Positions 9,489 to 18,593 of a DNA stretch of 64,000 bases are shown here, in pieces. This DNA comes from Sphingobium sp. CECT 9361 (lineage in GTDB: Bacteria > Pseudomonadota > Alphaproteobacteria > Sphingomonadales > Sphingomonadaceae), in NCBI RefSeq assembly GCF_918741285.1, contig NZ_CAKKNC010000015.1:1-64000 (forward strand). The letters run 5' to 3'. Position 1 is the stretch's first letter. Each line of letters opens with the position of its first letter. The translations under genes were made by a program, and so were the position numbers. Below the pieces are notes generated by a model that saw nothing but the letters and a program-made list of their open reading frames with translations, ran no database searches and was not told where the DNA came from.

Positions 9489-11069
9489 ATGAGACGGTCC
9501 GGCACAGCGATCTTGAAAGGGGCGTTATTCTGCGCGGCGGCGCTGGGCGCCGAAGCAATCTCCGCACAAGCGCCGCTATCGCCAGTTGGACCCACATCTG
9601 CGGTCTACCAGCCCGATATCCCCCCAGAGCTACACGGTCTCCAAACGGGTGCCGACACGGTGGCGAAGCCAATAACCACATTGGAAGAAGCGATCGGTCT
9701 TGCCTATTGGACCAACCCGACTTTGCTGGCGCAGCGTTCGACCTTGCGCGCAGCCGACACCTATTATCCTGAAGCACGATCAGCCTACGGCCCTCAAATC
9801 ACCCTGCAGGGCCGGCACGATTATGCGCGCGACCAGATAGAGACTGCGCCCGGCTTACGTCAACACCACCAAGGGTTCAGTAGCACGGCAGAACTGATAT
9901 TCTCCCAGACCCTCCTGAGTTTTGGGCGCCGTGCAGCAGCGCAAGGCGCGGCACTCGCGCAGATTGCTCTGCAGCGCAATCAGTTGCGCCTTACCGAAGC
10001 GCAAACGATGCTCGACGTCATTACAGCCTATGTTCTGGTCATTCGCGAACGCGCCGTTCTCGACATCGCCAACGAAAATCTTGACCTGCTGGAAAAGCAA
10101 TATGACAACACGCGCAAGCGTTTCTCGGTGCACGAGGTAACATCGACAGATGTGCAACAGGTTCAAACGCGTCTCGAGTTCGGCCGGGCCCAGCTTTTAA
10201 GTGCCAAAGGGCAATTGGGCGCAAGTAACGCACGGTTCCTGCAATATGTCGGCGCGTTGCCCGGCACGTTGGTCGCGCCGTCATTGCCCCAACTGCCCTC
10301 CGGCACGCTGGTCGACGCCTTCGCGCAGGTGGAGCTCAACAGCCCTCTGATACAAGCCGCCCAAGCGCGTGAGAAAATGTCCCGAGCAGGCATTGCCGCA
10401 GCGCGGGCTGAACAGGCACCGGTGCTTTCATTGGAAGGGACGGGGACTTACAGCGGGACAAATCCCTATCAGAACAGCCTTCGGACCAGCCAGTTGCGAT
10501 CTGCCCTGGTGCTCAACGTACCCCTTGTGGACTCCGGAGCGCGCCGCGCCCGCATCGAACGCGCGCGGGAAGACAATGACGCCGACTGGCGTCTGGTGGA
10601 TATGGCCATCCGCGAAGCCCGTCAGACCGCAGCAAGCGCCTGGGACGGGTATCAGGCTGCCCGACTCTCGCTCGCCCATTATGAGGCGGCCGTGACTGCA
10701 GCCGAACAGGCGTATCGCGGTGCCGTGATCCAGGAAAAAGCGGGCGCACGCACCACGCTGGATGTGCTCGACCTTGCCCGCGACCTCCTTAATGTCCGCA
10801 ATAGTTTCGTCGCGGCGCAAGCAAGCGAGTATATTGCGCGCGCGACACTGGTGGCCGCCATGGGCGGGCTGGAAGGACCGATGCTGGTCCCGGCAATCGG
10901 CCATTACAACCCGGACGCTCACTTTCGGCAACAGGACGGTCGCGGCGATATACCGGTGCTCACCTATGTCTTTGTCGGCCTGGACGATATTGGAGTGGAC
11001 AGTCTTTCTTCAGACCGTCCCATGCGCGATCCCGCTGGGGACGTCAGAGTCAGTGCGCAATTGCCCTAA
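9489..11069 (+). CDS. TolC-family outer membrane channel of type I secretion
   Basis: The 526-residue protein has a signal peptide (MRRSGTAILKG to about residue 28) and two TolC/OEP repeats. These start around TTLEEAIGLAYWTNPTL and, after a middle break, around LVDAFAQVELNSPLIQAA, with a late VIQEKAGARTTLDVLDLARDLLN segment typical of TolC proteins. It forms the outer-membrane tunnel for the exporter encoded just upstream. The start is the ATG one base after the HlyD gene stop, which begins the signal peptide. The last 60 residues are acidic and not obviously conserved. Confidence 0.88.
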   Translation: MRRSGTAILKGALFCAAALGAEAISAQAPLSPVGPTSAVYQPDIPPELHGLQTGADTVAKPITTLEEAIGLAYWTNPTLLAQRSTLRAADTYYPEARSAYGPQITLQGRHDYARDQIETAPGLRQHHQGFSSTAELIFSQTLLSFGRRAAAQGAALAQIALQRNQLRLTEAQTMLDVITAYVLVIRERAVLDIANENLDLLEKQYDNTRKRFSVHEVTSTDVQQVQTRLEFGRAQLLSAKGQLGASNARFLQYVGALPGTLVAPSLPQLPSGTLVDAFAQVELNSPLIQAAQAREKMSRAGIAAARAEQAPVLSLEGTGTYSGTNPYQNSLRTSQLRSALVLNVPLVDSGARRARIERAREDNDADWRLVDMAIREARQTAASAWDGYQAARLSLAHYEAAVTAAEQAYRGAVIQEKAGARTTLDVLDLARDLLNVRNSFVAAQASEYIARATLVAAMGGLEGPMLVPAIGHYNPDAHFRQQDGRGDIPVLTYVFVGLDDIGVDSLSSDRPMRDPAGDVRVSAQLP

Positions 11070-11283
11070 TATTGAACAGGTTTCGGTTAAATTTTTGTTG
11101 TGTATCAATAGCATAAGCAATGTCTATTCGATATTTTTTGTTAACACATGTCTCAATTCGGGATGATTTGGTTCACTTTACTCCAGAAAGACTATCATTT
11201 TTTAGCTATTTGCTCGCTTGAGTATTTGATTCGCTGTTCGACGATGGGTAATGGCGACGCATCTGGGTGAGTGGGGGCTACAC
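11070..11283 (+). promoter_or_regulatory. AT-rich leader before the RTX deacetylase gene
   Basis: This 214-base gap is clearly richer in A and T than the flanking genes and contains T tracts near 11091, 11136 and 11198. It is the only sizeable gap inside the 17-kb secretion/Pel block, so it is the best place for an internal promoter or for attenuation between the exporter genes and the deacetylase-pel genes. No specific promoter boxes can be named with confidence. A GGGGG run at about 11272-11276 sits at ribosome-binding distance from the ATG at 11284. Confidence 0.4.
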
Positions 11284-14200
11284 ATGAATATCGATGGCAT
11301 TCTGGACGATTGGGCCTCTTCCGACCGTATCGATCGCGGTCTTGGGCAAGGCTATGAAATCTACGCCAAGTCGGATGGCAGCGATTTTGTGTTCGCGCTT
11401 AAGGCACCCATCGCCATCGGTGCCAACACCACCTTCTGGCTGAACAGCGATCGCAACACGACGACCGGACACCAGATTTTCGGGTTTGCCGGCGGCGCGG
11501 AATATAATGTCAATGTCGCAGCCGACGGCTCAATCTCGCTCTACAGCGGCAGCGCGGGACAGACGATCGTTCAAAGCGGTCTGACCGCCGCCTGGTCAGC
11601 GGACAAGACCGCGCTTGAGTTCCGCCTATCCAAAGCGGCAATCGGCAATCCCCAGGCAATCGACATACTGGCCGACGTGAACGATTCGGTGTTCCTGCCT
11701 GGCAGCTATTCGGACGGCGGCTTTACCGTTTTCAACGACACGGGCGTGGTGGCTGACCCGGCGCAGCGCATCGCAATAGTCTATTCTGAAACGACTGCAG
11801 CCAATTATTTCAGCGCAACGGCCTATTCCCAGCTGTTCATGGCCGCCCAGTCCCAGGCTATGCAGGCGGGCGTCCCCTTCGACATATTGACCGAAGCCGA
11901 CCTCACCGATCTGGCGACGCTGGCCAAATATGACAGCATCGTTTTTCCCTCCTTCCGCAATGTTCAGGCCGATCAGGTGACGGCGATCTCTCAGACGCTG
12001 GAACAGGCGACCAAGCAGTTTGGCATCGGGCTCATTGCCGCGGGCGAATTTATGACCAATGACGCCAGCAACAATGCGCTGGCAGGCGATTCTTACGCGC
12101 GCATGAAATTATTGTTCGACGCCACACGCGTAACGGGGGGTACGGGCGACGTCACCCTCAAGGCCACCGACGCGCAAAACCTGGTGCTCGACGGCTACAG
12201 CAATGGCGAAACCATTTATCAATATAGTGGCGTGGGCTGGAACGGCTTCACGAGCGTCAGCGGGACGGGGACGACTATCGCTGCTGCCACGGTCGGCGGC
12301 CAGGACTATGCCGCTGCCATTGCGGCACAGACAGGCGGACGCAACGTCCTTTTCTCCAGCGCGGCAGTCATGGCAGACAATAATATGCTGCAGGACGCGA
12401 TCGAATATTCGGTCAGCGGCGGCAACAGCAGCATTTCGGTCGGCCTTCAGGTCACGCGTATGGCTGGCATCACGGCCGCGCGCGTCGATATGGATCAGAG
12501 CCAGGAAAAGTTTGAGGTCAATCCTGAAAATGGTTCGGCGGGCATATACGACAAGCTGCTGCCGACGCTGGCAGACTGGAAAGCCCAGTATAATTTCGTC
12601 GGTAGCTATTATGTGAACATCGGGGCGGACGCCGCAAATGGCCAGACGACGGATTGGGCCGTATCGCTGCCCTATTACAAGGCGTTGCTCGACATGGGTA
12701 ACGAACTGGGATCGCACAGCTACACGCATCCGGCCGACACCAACATCCTGACGGACGCCCAAATTGCCTATGAATTCGGAACGTCCCGGACCGAGCTGGA
12801 AAAGCAACTGAGCGCCTATCTGGGCAAAACCGTCGTGATCGAGGGAGCAGCCGTACCTGGTGCGCCGGAGCAAATCGCAACATCGCAAGAGATTCTCAAT
12901 TATTACAGCTACATATCGGGCGGCTATTCGGGCATAGGTGCAGGCTATCCCAGTGCATTTGGGTACATGACGCCGACCGACGCTGCCGCCGACAAAGTCT
13001 ATATCGCCCCCAACACGGCTTTCGATTTCACGTTGATGGAATTCCAGAAAAAGACCGTTGCGGAAGCCGAAGCTGTTTGGGCAAAGGAATTCTCCCAGAT
13101 CGCTGCCCATGGCGAAACCCCGATCGTGGTGTGGCCATGGCACGATTATGGCCCGGCGATGTGGAGCACCGACAGCGCCAGCCCCTACACGACGCAGATG
13201 TTTACCAATTATATCGCGATGGCGGCCAAGGCCGGGATGGAGTTTGTGACGCTGGGCGACCTGGCCGATCGCATCAGTGCGTTCGAAAAGGCGACGATTA
13301 CCTCAACCGTGACCGGCAACGTCATCAACGCGACGGTTACGGCGCCCCAAAGCGTTGGCACCTTCGCGCTCGATCTCGACAATCTGGCCGCAGGCCAGAG
13401 GATCAAGAGCGTAGCGGGCTGGTACGCCTATGACGACGACAGCGTGTTCCTGCCCACCGGTGGCGGCACCTACGCCATCACGGTCGGCGGGGCCGCTGAC
13501 GACGTCACCCACATCACGTCGCTGCCCATGCGTGCGAACCTGCTGGCGGTGAGCGGTGATGGGCGCACGCTCAGCTTTTCCGTCGAAGGCGAAGGCAAGG
13601 TGGTGGTTGACGTTCAGGCGCCCGGCAACAACTGGGTGAACGTCTCTGGCGGCACCATTGTCAGCCAGCAGGGCGAGCTGGTGACGATCGACATTGGCGG
13701 GATCGGCAGGAAGGATGTCGTCGTGGGCTACACGGCCAATCTTGCGCCCGTCATCACCTCCGGCAGTGGCGCGGCGACAGCAAATTATACAATGGCGGAA
13801 AGCGGAACGGCGGTCGCTACAGTGGTCGCAACCGATGCCAATAGCGCCCAAGGCGACAAGATCGGCTATACTCTGGGCGCCGGGGGTGACGGTGCCTTGT
13901 TCAACATCAACGCCACGACCGGCGCGCTCAGCTTCAAGACGGGCCCCGACTTTGAAGCGCCGACCGACGCGAACAAGGACAATGTCTATGTGGTGAGCGT
14001 CGTTGCCACCGATGCGCGCGGGCTTGCCGACACGCAGACACTCTCCGTCAAGGTCACCGATGTCGTGGGGATTTCAAAGACCGGGTCCCTCGTGGGCGAC
14101 ACCATCAACGGCACCAGCGAACAGGATGTGCTGGACGGCAGCTGGGGCAATGACAAGCTGTACGGACTGGGCGGCAACGATACACTCATCGGTGGCTGGG

Positions 14201-14616
14201 GCGACGACACGCTGAATGGCGGCGATGGCAACGACCTTTTGACCGGTGGCAGCGGCCGCGATGTCATGACCGGCGGCGCTGGCGCCGACATGTTCCGGTT
14301 CGAATTGGCGGGCGACAGCAGGACGACAGCGACAAGCCGCGACGTCATTAGCGACTTCCTTGCAGGAACGGACAAAATCGATCTGTCGGCCATTGATGCG
14401 AAGAACGCGCTTTTCAATTGGGGGGACCAGGCATTCACCTTTCTGCCAAAGGCCGGGACTGCCATTACTGCCGAAGGCCAATTGCACTATCGCTACGAAG
14501 TGGTGGGGGGCGTCGAATATACGGTGGTCGAAGGGGCCAACTCGGGCCGCACCGTTGATTTCGCGATCGCATTGACTGGCCACCATGTCCTGACCGCCAG
14601 CGACTTCATTCTATAA
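11284..14616 (+). CDS. RTX-secreted PelA-like polysaccharide deacetylase
   Basis: The 1110-residue protein lacks an N-terminal signal peptide. In order it shows: a carbohydrate-binding-like domain (IDGILDDWAS, residues 2-150); a glutamine-amidotransferase-like fold (RIAIVYSE to about residue 375); a polysaccharide deacetylase with Asp402/Asp404 in RVDMDQ and the metal motif HSYTH (His478, His482), ending with the WPWHDYG block; a cadherin-like domain (about 820-930); and RTX nonapeptides (GGNDTLIGG, GGDGNDLL, about 960-1005). A C-terminal type I secretion signal is expected. Amidotransferase-like plus deacetylase is the C-terminal half of Pseudomonas PelA, and its missing hydrolase half is encoded at 16009. 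Its likely job is N-deacetylation of a Pel-like polymer after export by the upstream exporter. I chose the ATG at 11284 over the one at 11251 because it begins the conserved domain and has a better GG-rich leader. Confidence 0.8.
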   Translation: MNIDGILDDWASSDRIDRGLGQGYEIYAKSDGSDFVFALKAPIAIGANTTFWLNSDRNTTTGHQIFGFAGGAEYNVNVAADGSISLYSGSAGQTIVQSGLTAAWSADKTALEFRLSKAAIGNPQAIDILADVNDSVFLPGSYSDGGFTVFNDTGVVADPAQRIAIVYSETTAANYFSATAYSQLFMAAQSQAMQAGVPFDILTEADLTDLATLAKYDSIVFPSFRNVQADQVTAISQTLEQATKQFGIGLIAAGEFMTNDASNNALAGDSYARMKLLFDATRVTGGTGDVTLKATDAQNLVLDGYSNGETIYQYSGVGWNGFTSVSGTGTTIAAATVGGQDYAAAIAAQTGGRNVLFSSAAVMADNNMLQDAIEYSVSGGNSSISVGLQVTRMAGITAARVDMDQSQEKFEVNPENGSAGIYDKLLPTLADWKAQYNFVGSYYVNIGADAANGQTTDWAVSLPYYKALLDMGNELGSHSYTHPADTNILTDAQIAYEFGTSRTELEKQLSAYLGKTVVIEGAAVPGAPEQIATSQEILNYYSYISGGYSGIGAGYPSAFGYMTPTDAAADKVYIAPNTAFDFTLMEFQKKTVAEAEAVWAKEFSQIAAHGETPIVVWPWHDYGPAMWSTDSASPYTTQMFTNYIAMAAKAGMEFVTLGDLADRISAFEKATITSTVTGNVINATVTAPQSVGTFALDLDNLAAGQRIKSVAGWYAYDDDSVFLPTGGGTYAITVGGAADDVTHITSLPMRANLLAVSGDGRTLSFSVEGEGKVVVDVQAPGNNWVNVSGGTIVSQQGELVTIDIGGIGRKDVVVGYTANLAPVITSGSGAATANYTMAESGTAVATVVATDANSAQGDKIGYTLGAGGDGALFNINATTGALSFKTGPDFEAPTDANKDNVYVVSVVATDARGLADTQTLSVKVTDVVGISKTGSLVGDTINGTSEQDVLDGSWGNDKLYGLGGNDTLIGGWGDDTLNGGDGNDLLTGGSGRDVMTGGAGADMFRFELAGDSRTTATSRDVISDFLAGTDKIDLSAIDAKNALFNWGDQAFTFLPKAGTAITAEGQLHYRYEVVGGVEYTVVEGANSGRTVDFAIALTGHHVLTASDFIL

Positions 14617-14620
14617 CCCC

Positions 14621-16006
14621 ATGGCCGGTATCGGGTTTCAGCTGGCCAAAATGGCCCGTGACGGCGGATTCGCGGGCATGCTGGGCGCGGCGGCCTACGG
14701 TGCAATGGTCAGTGCAGGACCCTGGCTTGTCACCGTCGTGGCGACCCTCGCGCTTGCACAATGGATGCCGGGGAAAGTCGCCCCAGCCGACATTGCCGCT
14801 GTTCAGACCATCCTTATCTACGGATTTAGCCTGTCAGCACTGGCCGCAGCGCCCGTCGGCCTGCTGACCGTGAAGCTGGTCGCCGATCGGCTCTACTTGG
14901 GACATGAGGACCGTATACCCGGCCTCGTAATGGGCGCGCTCTTCATCGGCGGCGTGCTCGCATTCGCCATCGGCGCGATCCTGTTCGGCATGATGACCGG
15001 CTTGCCCTTTCTTCAGGCCCTCCTCGCAACCTTGTTGCTCACATGGCTCACGCAGATATGGGTGATCTCGCCGCTGTTGACCGCGATCCACCACTATCGA
15101 CTTGTGACCGTCAGCTATGGTCTTGGTGTCGGCACTGCGGCGCTGATTGTGGGACACGACAGTATGTCGATCCTGTTGGCCCTGGTGAGTGGCGCTGCCG
15201 TGACTCTTCTTTGCCTCCTGCTGGCGCTGCGCTACCATTTCGCGGCCGCACCCTGCCTGGATCGCACCGACCTCCCCGATGCCAAGCGTGCCGTCATCCT
15301 CATAGTAACCGGATGCGCCGCTGCGCTGGCGATGTGGATTGACAAGATGTTGTTGTGGAACGGGCCCGGCAGCGTAGCGACATTAGGTATGCTGCGGCTG
15401 AACCCGGTCAACGATTATGGTAGTTTTTTAGGCATATTGACGATCATTCCAGGCCTCGCTCTCATTCTGATCGCCAGCGAAACGCGCTTTGACCGCGCCT
15501 TTGGCGACCTGATTGCACGATGCACAGGAACATCGACACTGGAACGGATCGAGGAAGCCCGTGTCGAGACGCTCCGCGTGATCCTGGGGGGCTTCCGACT
15601 GCTGCTGATGGTCCAGTCGATCTTTGCCGCCGTGGCATGGGTGTTTGCCGTGCCCCTGTTCGATGCGCTGGGTGGCGATACGGCTGGGATCTTCGCATTT
15701 CGTCACACGGCGCTGGGCGTCGTTTTCCATCTGGTCGCTATCCAGATGACAGTCATCCTGTCCTATTATGACCTGTTTGGCCGCGTCCTGATTGTCTGGA
15801 CGAGCTTCGTCATCGTCAGCGCCCTTACGGTATTGGTTCAATGGCATCTGGGTGTCGCTGCGTTCGGGATGGGCTATATGACGGGGGCCCTGATTGCCGC
15901 CGCAATAGGAATGGCCCTCGTTCTGCAAAGTACCTCGCAACTGACCTACCTGTTGTTCGTGGGCAATAACCCCGCGATCATTGGCGTGCGCGGGCGGTGG
16001 TTCTGA
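14621..16006 (+). CDS. pelG: PelG-like exopolysaccharide inner-membrane protein
   Basis: The 461-residue protein begins with the PelG hallmark MAGIGFQLAKMARDGGFAGM and is predicted to contain about 12 membrane helices (MATE/Wzx-like fold). In Pseudomonas, PelG forms an inner-membrane synthase complex with PelD, PelE and PelF that makes and moves the GalNAc-rich Pel chain. Length is close to the family's (about 456). It starts four bases after the RTX deacetylase stop. In canonical operons pelG is last; here it leads the membrane-complex genes. Confidence 0.88.
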   Translation: MAGIGFQLAKMARDGGFAGMLGAAAYGAMVSAGPWLVTVVATLALAQWMPGKVAPADIAAVQTILIYGFSLSALAAAPVGLLTVKLVADRLYLGHEDRIPGLVMGALFIGGVLAFAIGAILFGMMTGLPFLQALLATLLLTWLTQIWVISPLLTAIHHYRLVTVSYGLGVGTAALIVGHDSMSILLALVSGAAVTLLCLLLALRYHFAAAPCLDRTDLPDAKRAVILIVTGCAAALAMWIDKMLLWNGPGSVATLGMLRLNPVNDYGSFLGILTIIPGLALILIASETRFDRAFGDLIARCTGTSTLERIEEARVETLRVILGGFRLLLMVQSIFAAVAWVFAVPLFDALGGDTAGIFAFRHTALGVVFHLVAIQMTVILSYYDLFGRVLIVWTSFVIVSALTVLVQWHLGVAAFGMGYMTGALIAAAIGMALVLQSTSQLTYLLFVGNNPAIIGVRGRWF

Positions 16007-16008
16007 CC

Positions 16009-16884
16009 ATGGCGTCTGGACGCTTCTTCTGGAGCCGTCGTGCGCTGCTCGCATCGGCGACCGCTGCATGGGCCATCGGGGGACAGCGTGTCTCGGCCCG
16101 GGTCGAGTCTCGGCCCTGGCGCTGGGGGATCGATTATGGCTCCGACACAAACCCGGAACTTGCCCGAAGGTACGACCTGCTGGTGCTGGAGCCTGACCAT
16201 GCTCGCCCGATTGCCCCATTGCGCGGTGCACACAGCATTTTGCTCGGCTATCTCAGCCTGGGGGAGGTCGAGAAGAGCCGTGGCTATTTCCCAACGCTTC
16301 TCGCCAAGGGCGCCCTGAGGCAGGCCAATCCAAACTGGCCCGACGCGCGCATGGCCGACTTGCGTCATCCTGCCTGGCGCGACGTCCTGCTGAACACCGC
16401 CATTCCTGCAATTTTGGAGCGCGGTTATGATGGCATCTTTATCGATACGACCGATAACGCCGAAGCTATGGAAAGAGCAGACCCTATCGGTAACAAGGAT
16501 ATGGTCGATGCGGCAGCGGAACTGATCCTGGCGATTCGTAATCGTTTTCCCGCTATTCCGATCATGCTCAACCGCGGCTATGCCGTCCTGCCGCGCGTGG
16601 CCGGCGCCGTCACCTATGTGCTGGCCGAAGCGATGGCGTCGCGCTGGAATTTTACGCGTCAGGCCTATGAGCGTCTGAGCGATGACGACTGGGCCTGGCA
16701 GGCCGTCCGCGTGCGCAACGCGCAGTCGGCCAATCCTGCGCTGCACGTCATGACGCTGGACTATTGGGATCCCAAAGATGTGGCCACGGTGGCTGGCTTC
16801 TACGCCCGCGAACGGGCAGCCGGCTTCCTGCCTTATGTGTCTACTGTGGCGCTCGATCGGCTGCTTGGCGAACCTGGCCAATGA
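16009..16884 (+). CDS. GH114 endo-alpha-1,4-polygalactosaminidase-like hydrolase (PelA hydrolase part)
   Basis: The 291-residue protein has an N-terminal export signal with RR (SRRALLASATAAWA) and one GH114 domain. Landmarks are WGIDYGSD, ILLGYLSLGEVEKSRGYF, the catalytic-type Asp in GYDGIFIDTTDN, LNRGYAVL and AEAMASRWN. GH114 forms the hydrolase domain at the N-terminus of PelA and cleaves Pel, probably to trim it in the periplasm. Here it is a stand-alone gene, which complements the deacetylase encoded at 11284. The ATG at 16009 lies two bases after the pelG stop. Its stop overlaps the next ATG (16881-16884). Confidence 0.85.
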   Translation: MASGRFFWSRRALLASATAAWAIGGQRVSARVESRPWRWGIDYGSDTNPELARRYDLLVLEPDHARPIAPLRGAHSILLGYLSLGEVEKSRGYFPTLLAKGALRQANPNWPDARMADLRHPAWRDVLLNTAIPAILERGYDGIFIDTTDNAEAMERADPIGNKDMVDAAAELILAIRNRFPAIPIMLNRGYAVLPRVAGAVTYVLAEAMASRWNFTRQAYERLSDDDWAWQAVRVRNAQSANPALHVMTLDYWDPKDVATVAGFYARERAAGFLPYVSTVALDRLLGEPGQ

Positions 16885-18593
16885 ACGGCGCGCATCTCCT
16901 TGCAAAGAGCTACTGGGCCGCCCCGCTTGCTGCAGGCATGGCGGTCCTGGCCCTGAGCCAATTCGTGATGCCGCGTCGCGCTGAAATCCGTGAAGCGATC
17001 CGCCATCATGCCGCGCAGCCTCGGCTGGTCAATATTGCGGTACCCACGCAATCCATGCAGCCGCCCAGCCCTCCGGCGCTGGACAGTGTCCTGGCCACCG
17101 GCGATGCGCAGGCTATTGCGCACGCTGTTCAACGCCTGGCGGCCAGCAACGTCACCGTGACGACGGCTCAGCTTGTCCATGATCTGGAACGAGCCGGTCG
17201 CTATCGTGTTGCGCTGGCGTTTATGGATTCGCAGGCTGATGGTCACGCCCCGGCTCTGTGGCGTGTCCGTTTTGAACTGGCTCGCAAACTGGGCGATCGG
17301 GTTCTGGCCAGAACGCTGCTGGACAAGGCTGCGCTGCGCAATGCCAAAGTGCCAGCGCGCGACGTCACTGAGGCTGCCTACGCGCTCGACGCACCGGAAG
17401 TGCTACTGACCGCCGCAACAAACAGGGCTATTCCCGCCCTGGATGCAATGCGGGCCCTGGACCTGGCGCGTCGGTTCGAAGCCATCGGTCGCATCGATCG
17501 GATCGCGCAACTGGATGCCGTCACCAAAGCCCCGTGGCGACAAGCCGACCCTTGGCTCGCTATACGCCTGGCGCGACGGATGGGGCAACCAGGGCTGGTG
17601 CAGCGCTACGCGATGCTGCTTCCGCCCGCAGAACGGGACGCGGCGCTTGAAGCATCGATGACAGGGCAGGGGGACAAAGCCGCCCTTCGCACGTTGCTCA
17701 TCGAACGCGCATCGCGTCCCGGTGCAAAGCTGCCTGTAATTGCAGAACAGTTGCTGGCAGCCGGATTGCGCGAGGAAGCGATTGACCTGTTGCAGCGCGC
17801 TACAGCCGCCCTTCCGCCGCAAGATGCCCTGACTCAACGCTTGCTCTACCTCATCGGTCCCCGCCCCGCCCCGCGCGATATACGCTGGTTGCAGGCACGA
17901 ACGATCCAGGGGCCGCCGTCGGCCCGCGCGGAATGGATTGCGATCTACGCGCAGCGCGACCGCCCGGCCAGTGCGATCGACTTCATCGGTCGGCATAGCC
18001 TTGCCGACCGGCCGGACGTAAAGCTGATCCGGCTGGCTCTTTGCCAAAGTAGCGGTGATGATGGCCGCGCCAGCCGATTATTTGCCAATCTCCTGGATGA
18101 CCCAGATTTAACCCCGGCGCAAATCAACACACTGTCCATGTCCGCTCCGCCGGGATTGTCGCCTCCTTTGGCGCACAAACTGGCCGACCGGCGGCTACGC
18201 GCTGGCCTCGTCAGCGGACAGGATGCTATGGATCTGGCCTGGGCAGCTTGGAATCGCGGCGATGTGACCATGGCGTCGTCCATGCTGACACTGTACATGC
18301 GCGACAGACCGAATGAACCCAGGTCCCTGCGCTTGATGGCGGACGTCCAGCGCGCCTTGAAGGGCGATTCAGCAGCACGGCCATGGCGGGAAAGGGCTTT
18401 GGAACACACGCGTCCCGGCACGCGCGAACAGGCGGAAATTCTTCAAAGCCTCAGCCGCATTCCCGAAGCACTCGACGTGGTGGATCGACTGCTGGCAATC
18501 ACACCGCGCGATGCTGCGCTCACGGCCTTCAAAGGGGAACTCCTGCTCGCTAATGGACAGCCGGGCCGCGCCCGAAAACTGCTGCACCCTTGA
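16881..18593 (+). CDS. PelB-like TPR scaffold (inner-membrane-anchored half)
   Basis: The 570-residue protein has one N-terminal membrane helix (about residues 10-30) and then an all-helical, Ala- and Leu-rich repeat region that reads like degenerate TPRs (RYRVALAFMDSQAD, EEAIDLLQRATAALPPQ, ILQSLSRIPEALDVVDRLLA). In canonical PelB one protein of about 1190 residues carries a membrane helix, many TPRs and a C-terminal outer-membrane barrel. Here this gene supplies the TPR part and the next gene the barrel, with TTGA overlap. It probably scaffolds the hydrolase and guides polymer across the periplasm. The assignment rests on context and layout more than on sequence motifs. Confidence 0.65.
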   Translation: MNGAHLLAKSYWAAPLAAGMAVLALSQFVMPRRAEIREAIRHHAAQPRLVNIAVPTQSMQPPSPPALDSVLATGDAQAIAHAVQRLAASNVTVTTAQLVHDLERAGRYRVALAFMDSQADGHAPALWRVRFELARKLGDRVLARTLLDKAALRNAKVPARDVTEAAYALDAPEVLLTAATNRAIPALDAMRALDLARRFEAIGRIDRIAQLDAVTKAPWRQADPWLAIRLARRMGQPGLVQRYAMLLPPAERDAALEASMTGQGDKAALRTLLIERASRPGAKLPVIAEQLLAAGLREEAIDLLQRATAALPPQDALTQRLLYLIGPRPAPRDIRWLQARTIQGPPSARAEWIAIYAQRDRPASAIDFIGRHSLADRPDVKLIRLALCQSSGDDGRASRLFANLLDDPDLTPAQINTLSMSAPPGLSPPLAHKLADRRLRAGLVSGQDAMDLAWAAWNRGDVTMASSMLTLYMRDRPNEPRSLRLMADVQRALKGDSAARPWRERALEHTRPGTREQAEILQSLSRIPEALDVVDRLLAITPRDAALTAFKGELLLANGQPGRARKLLHP

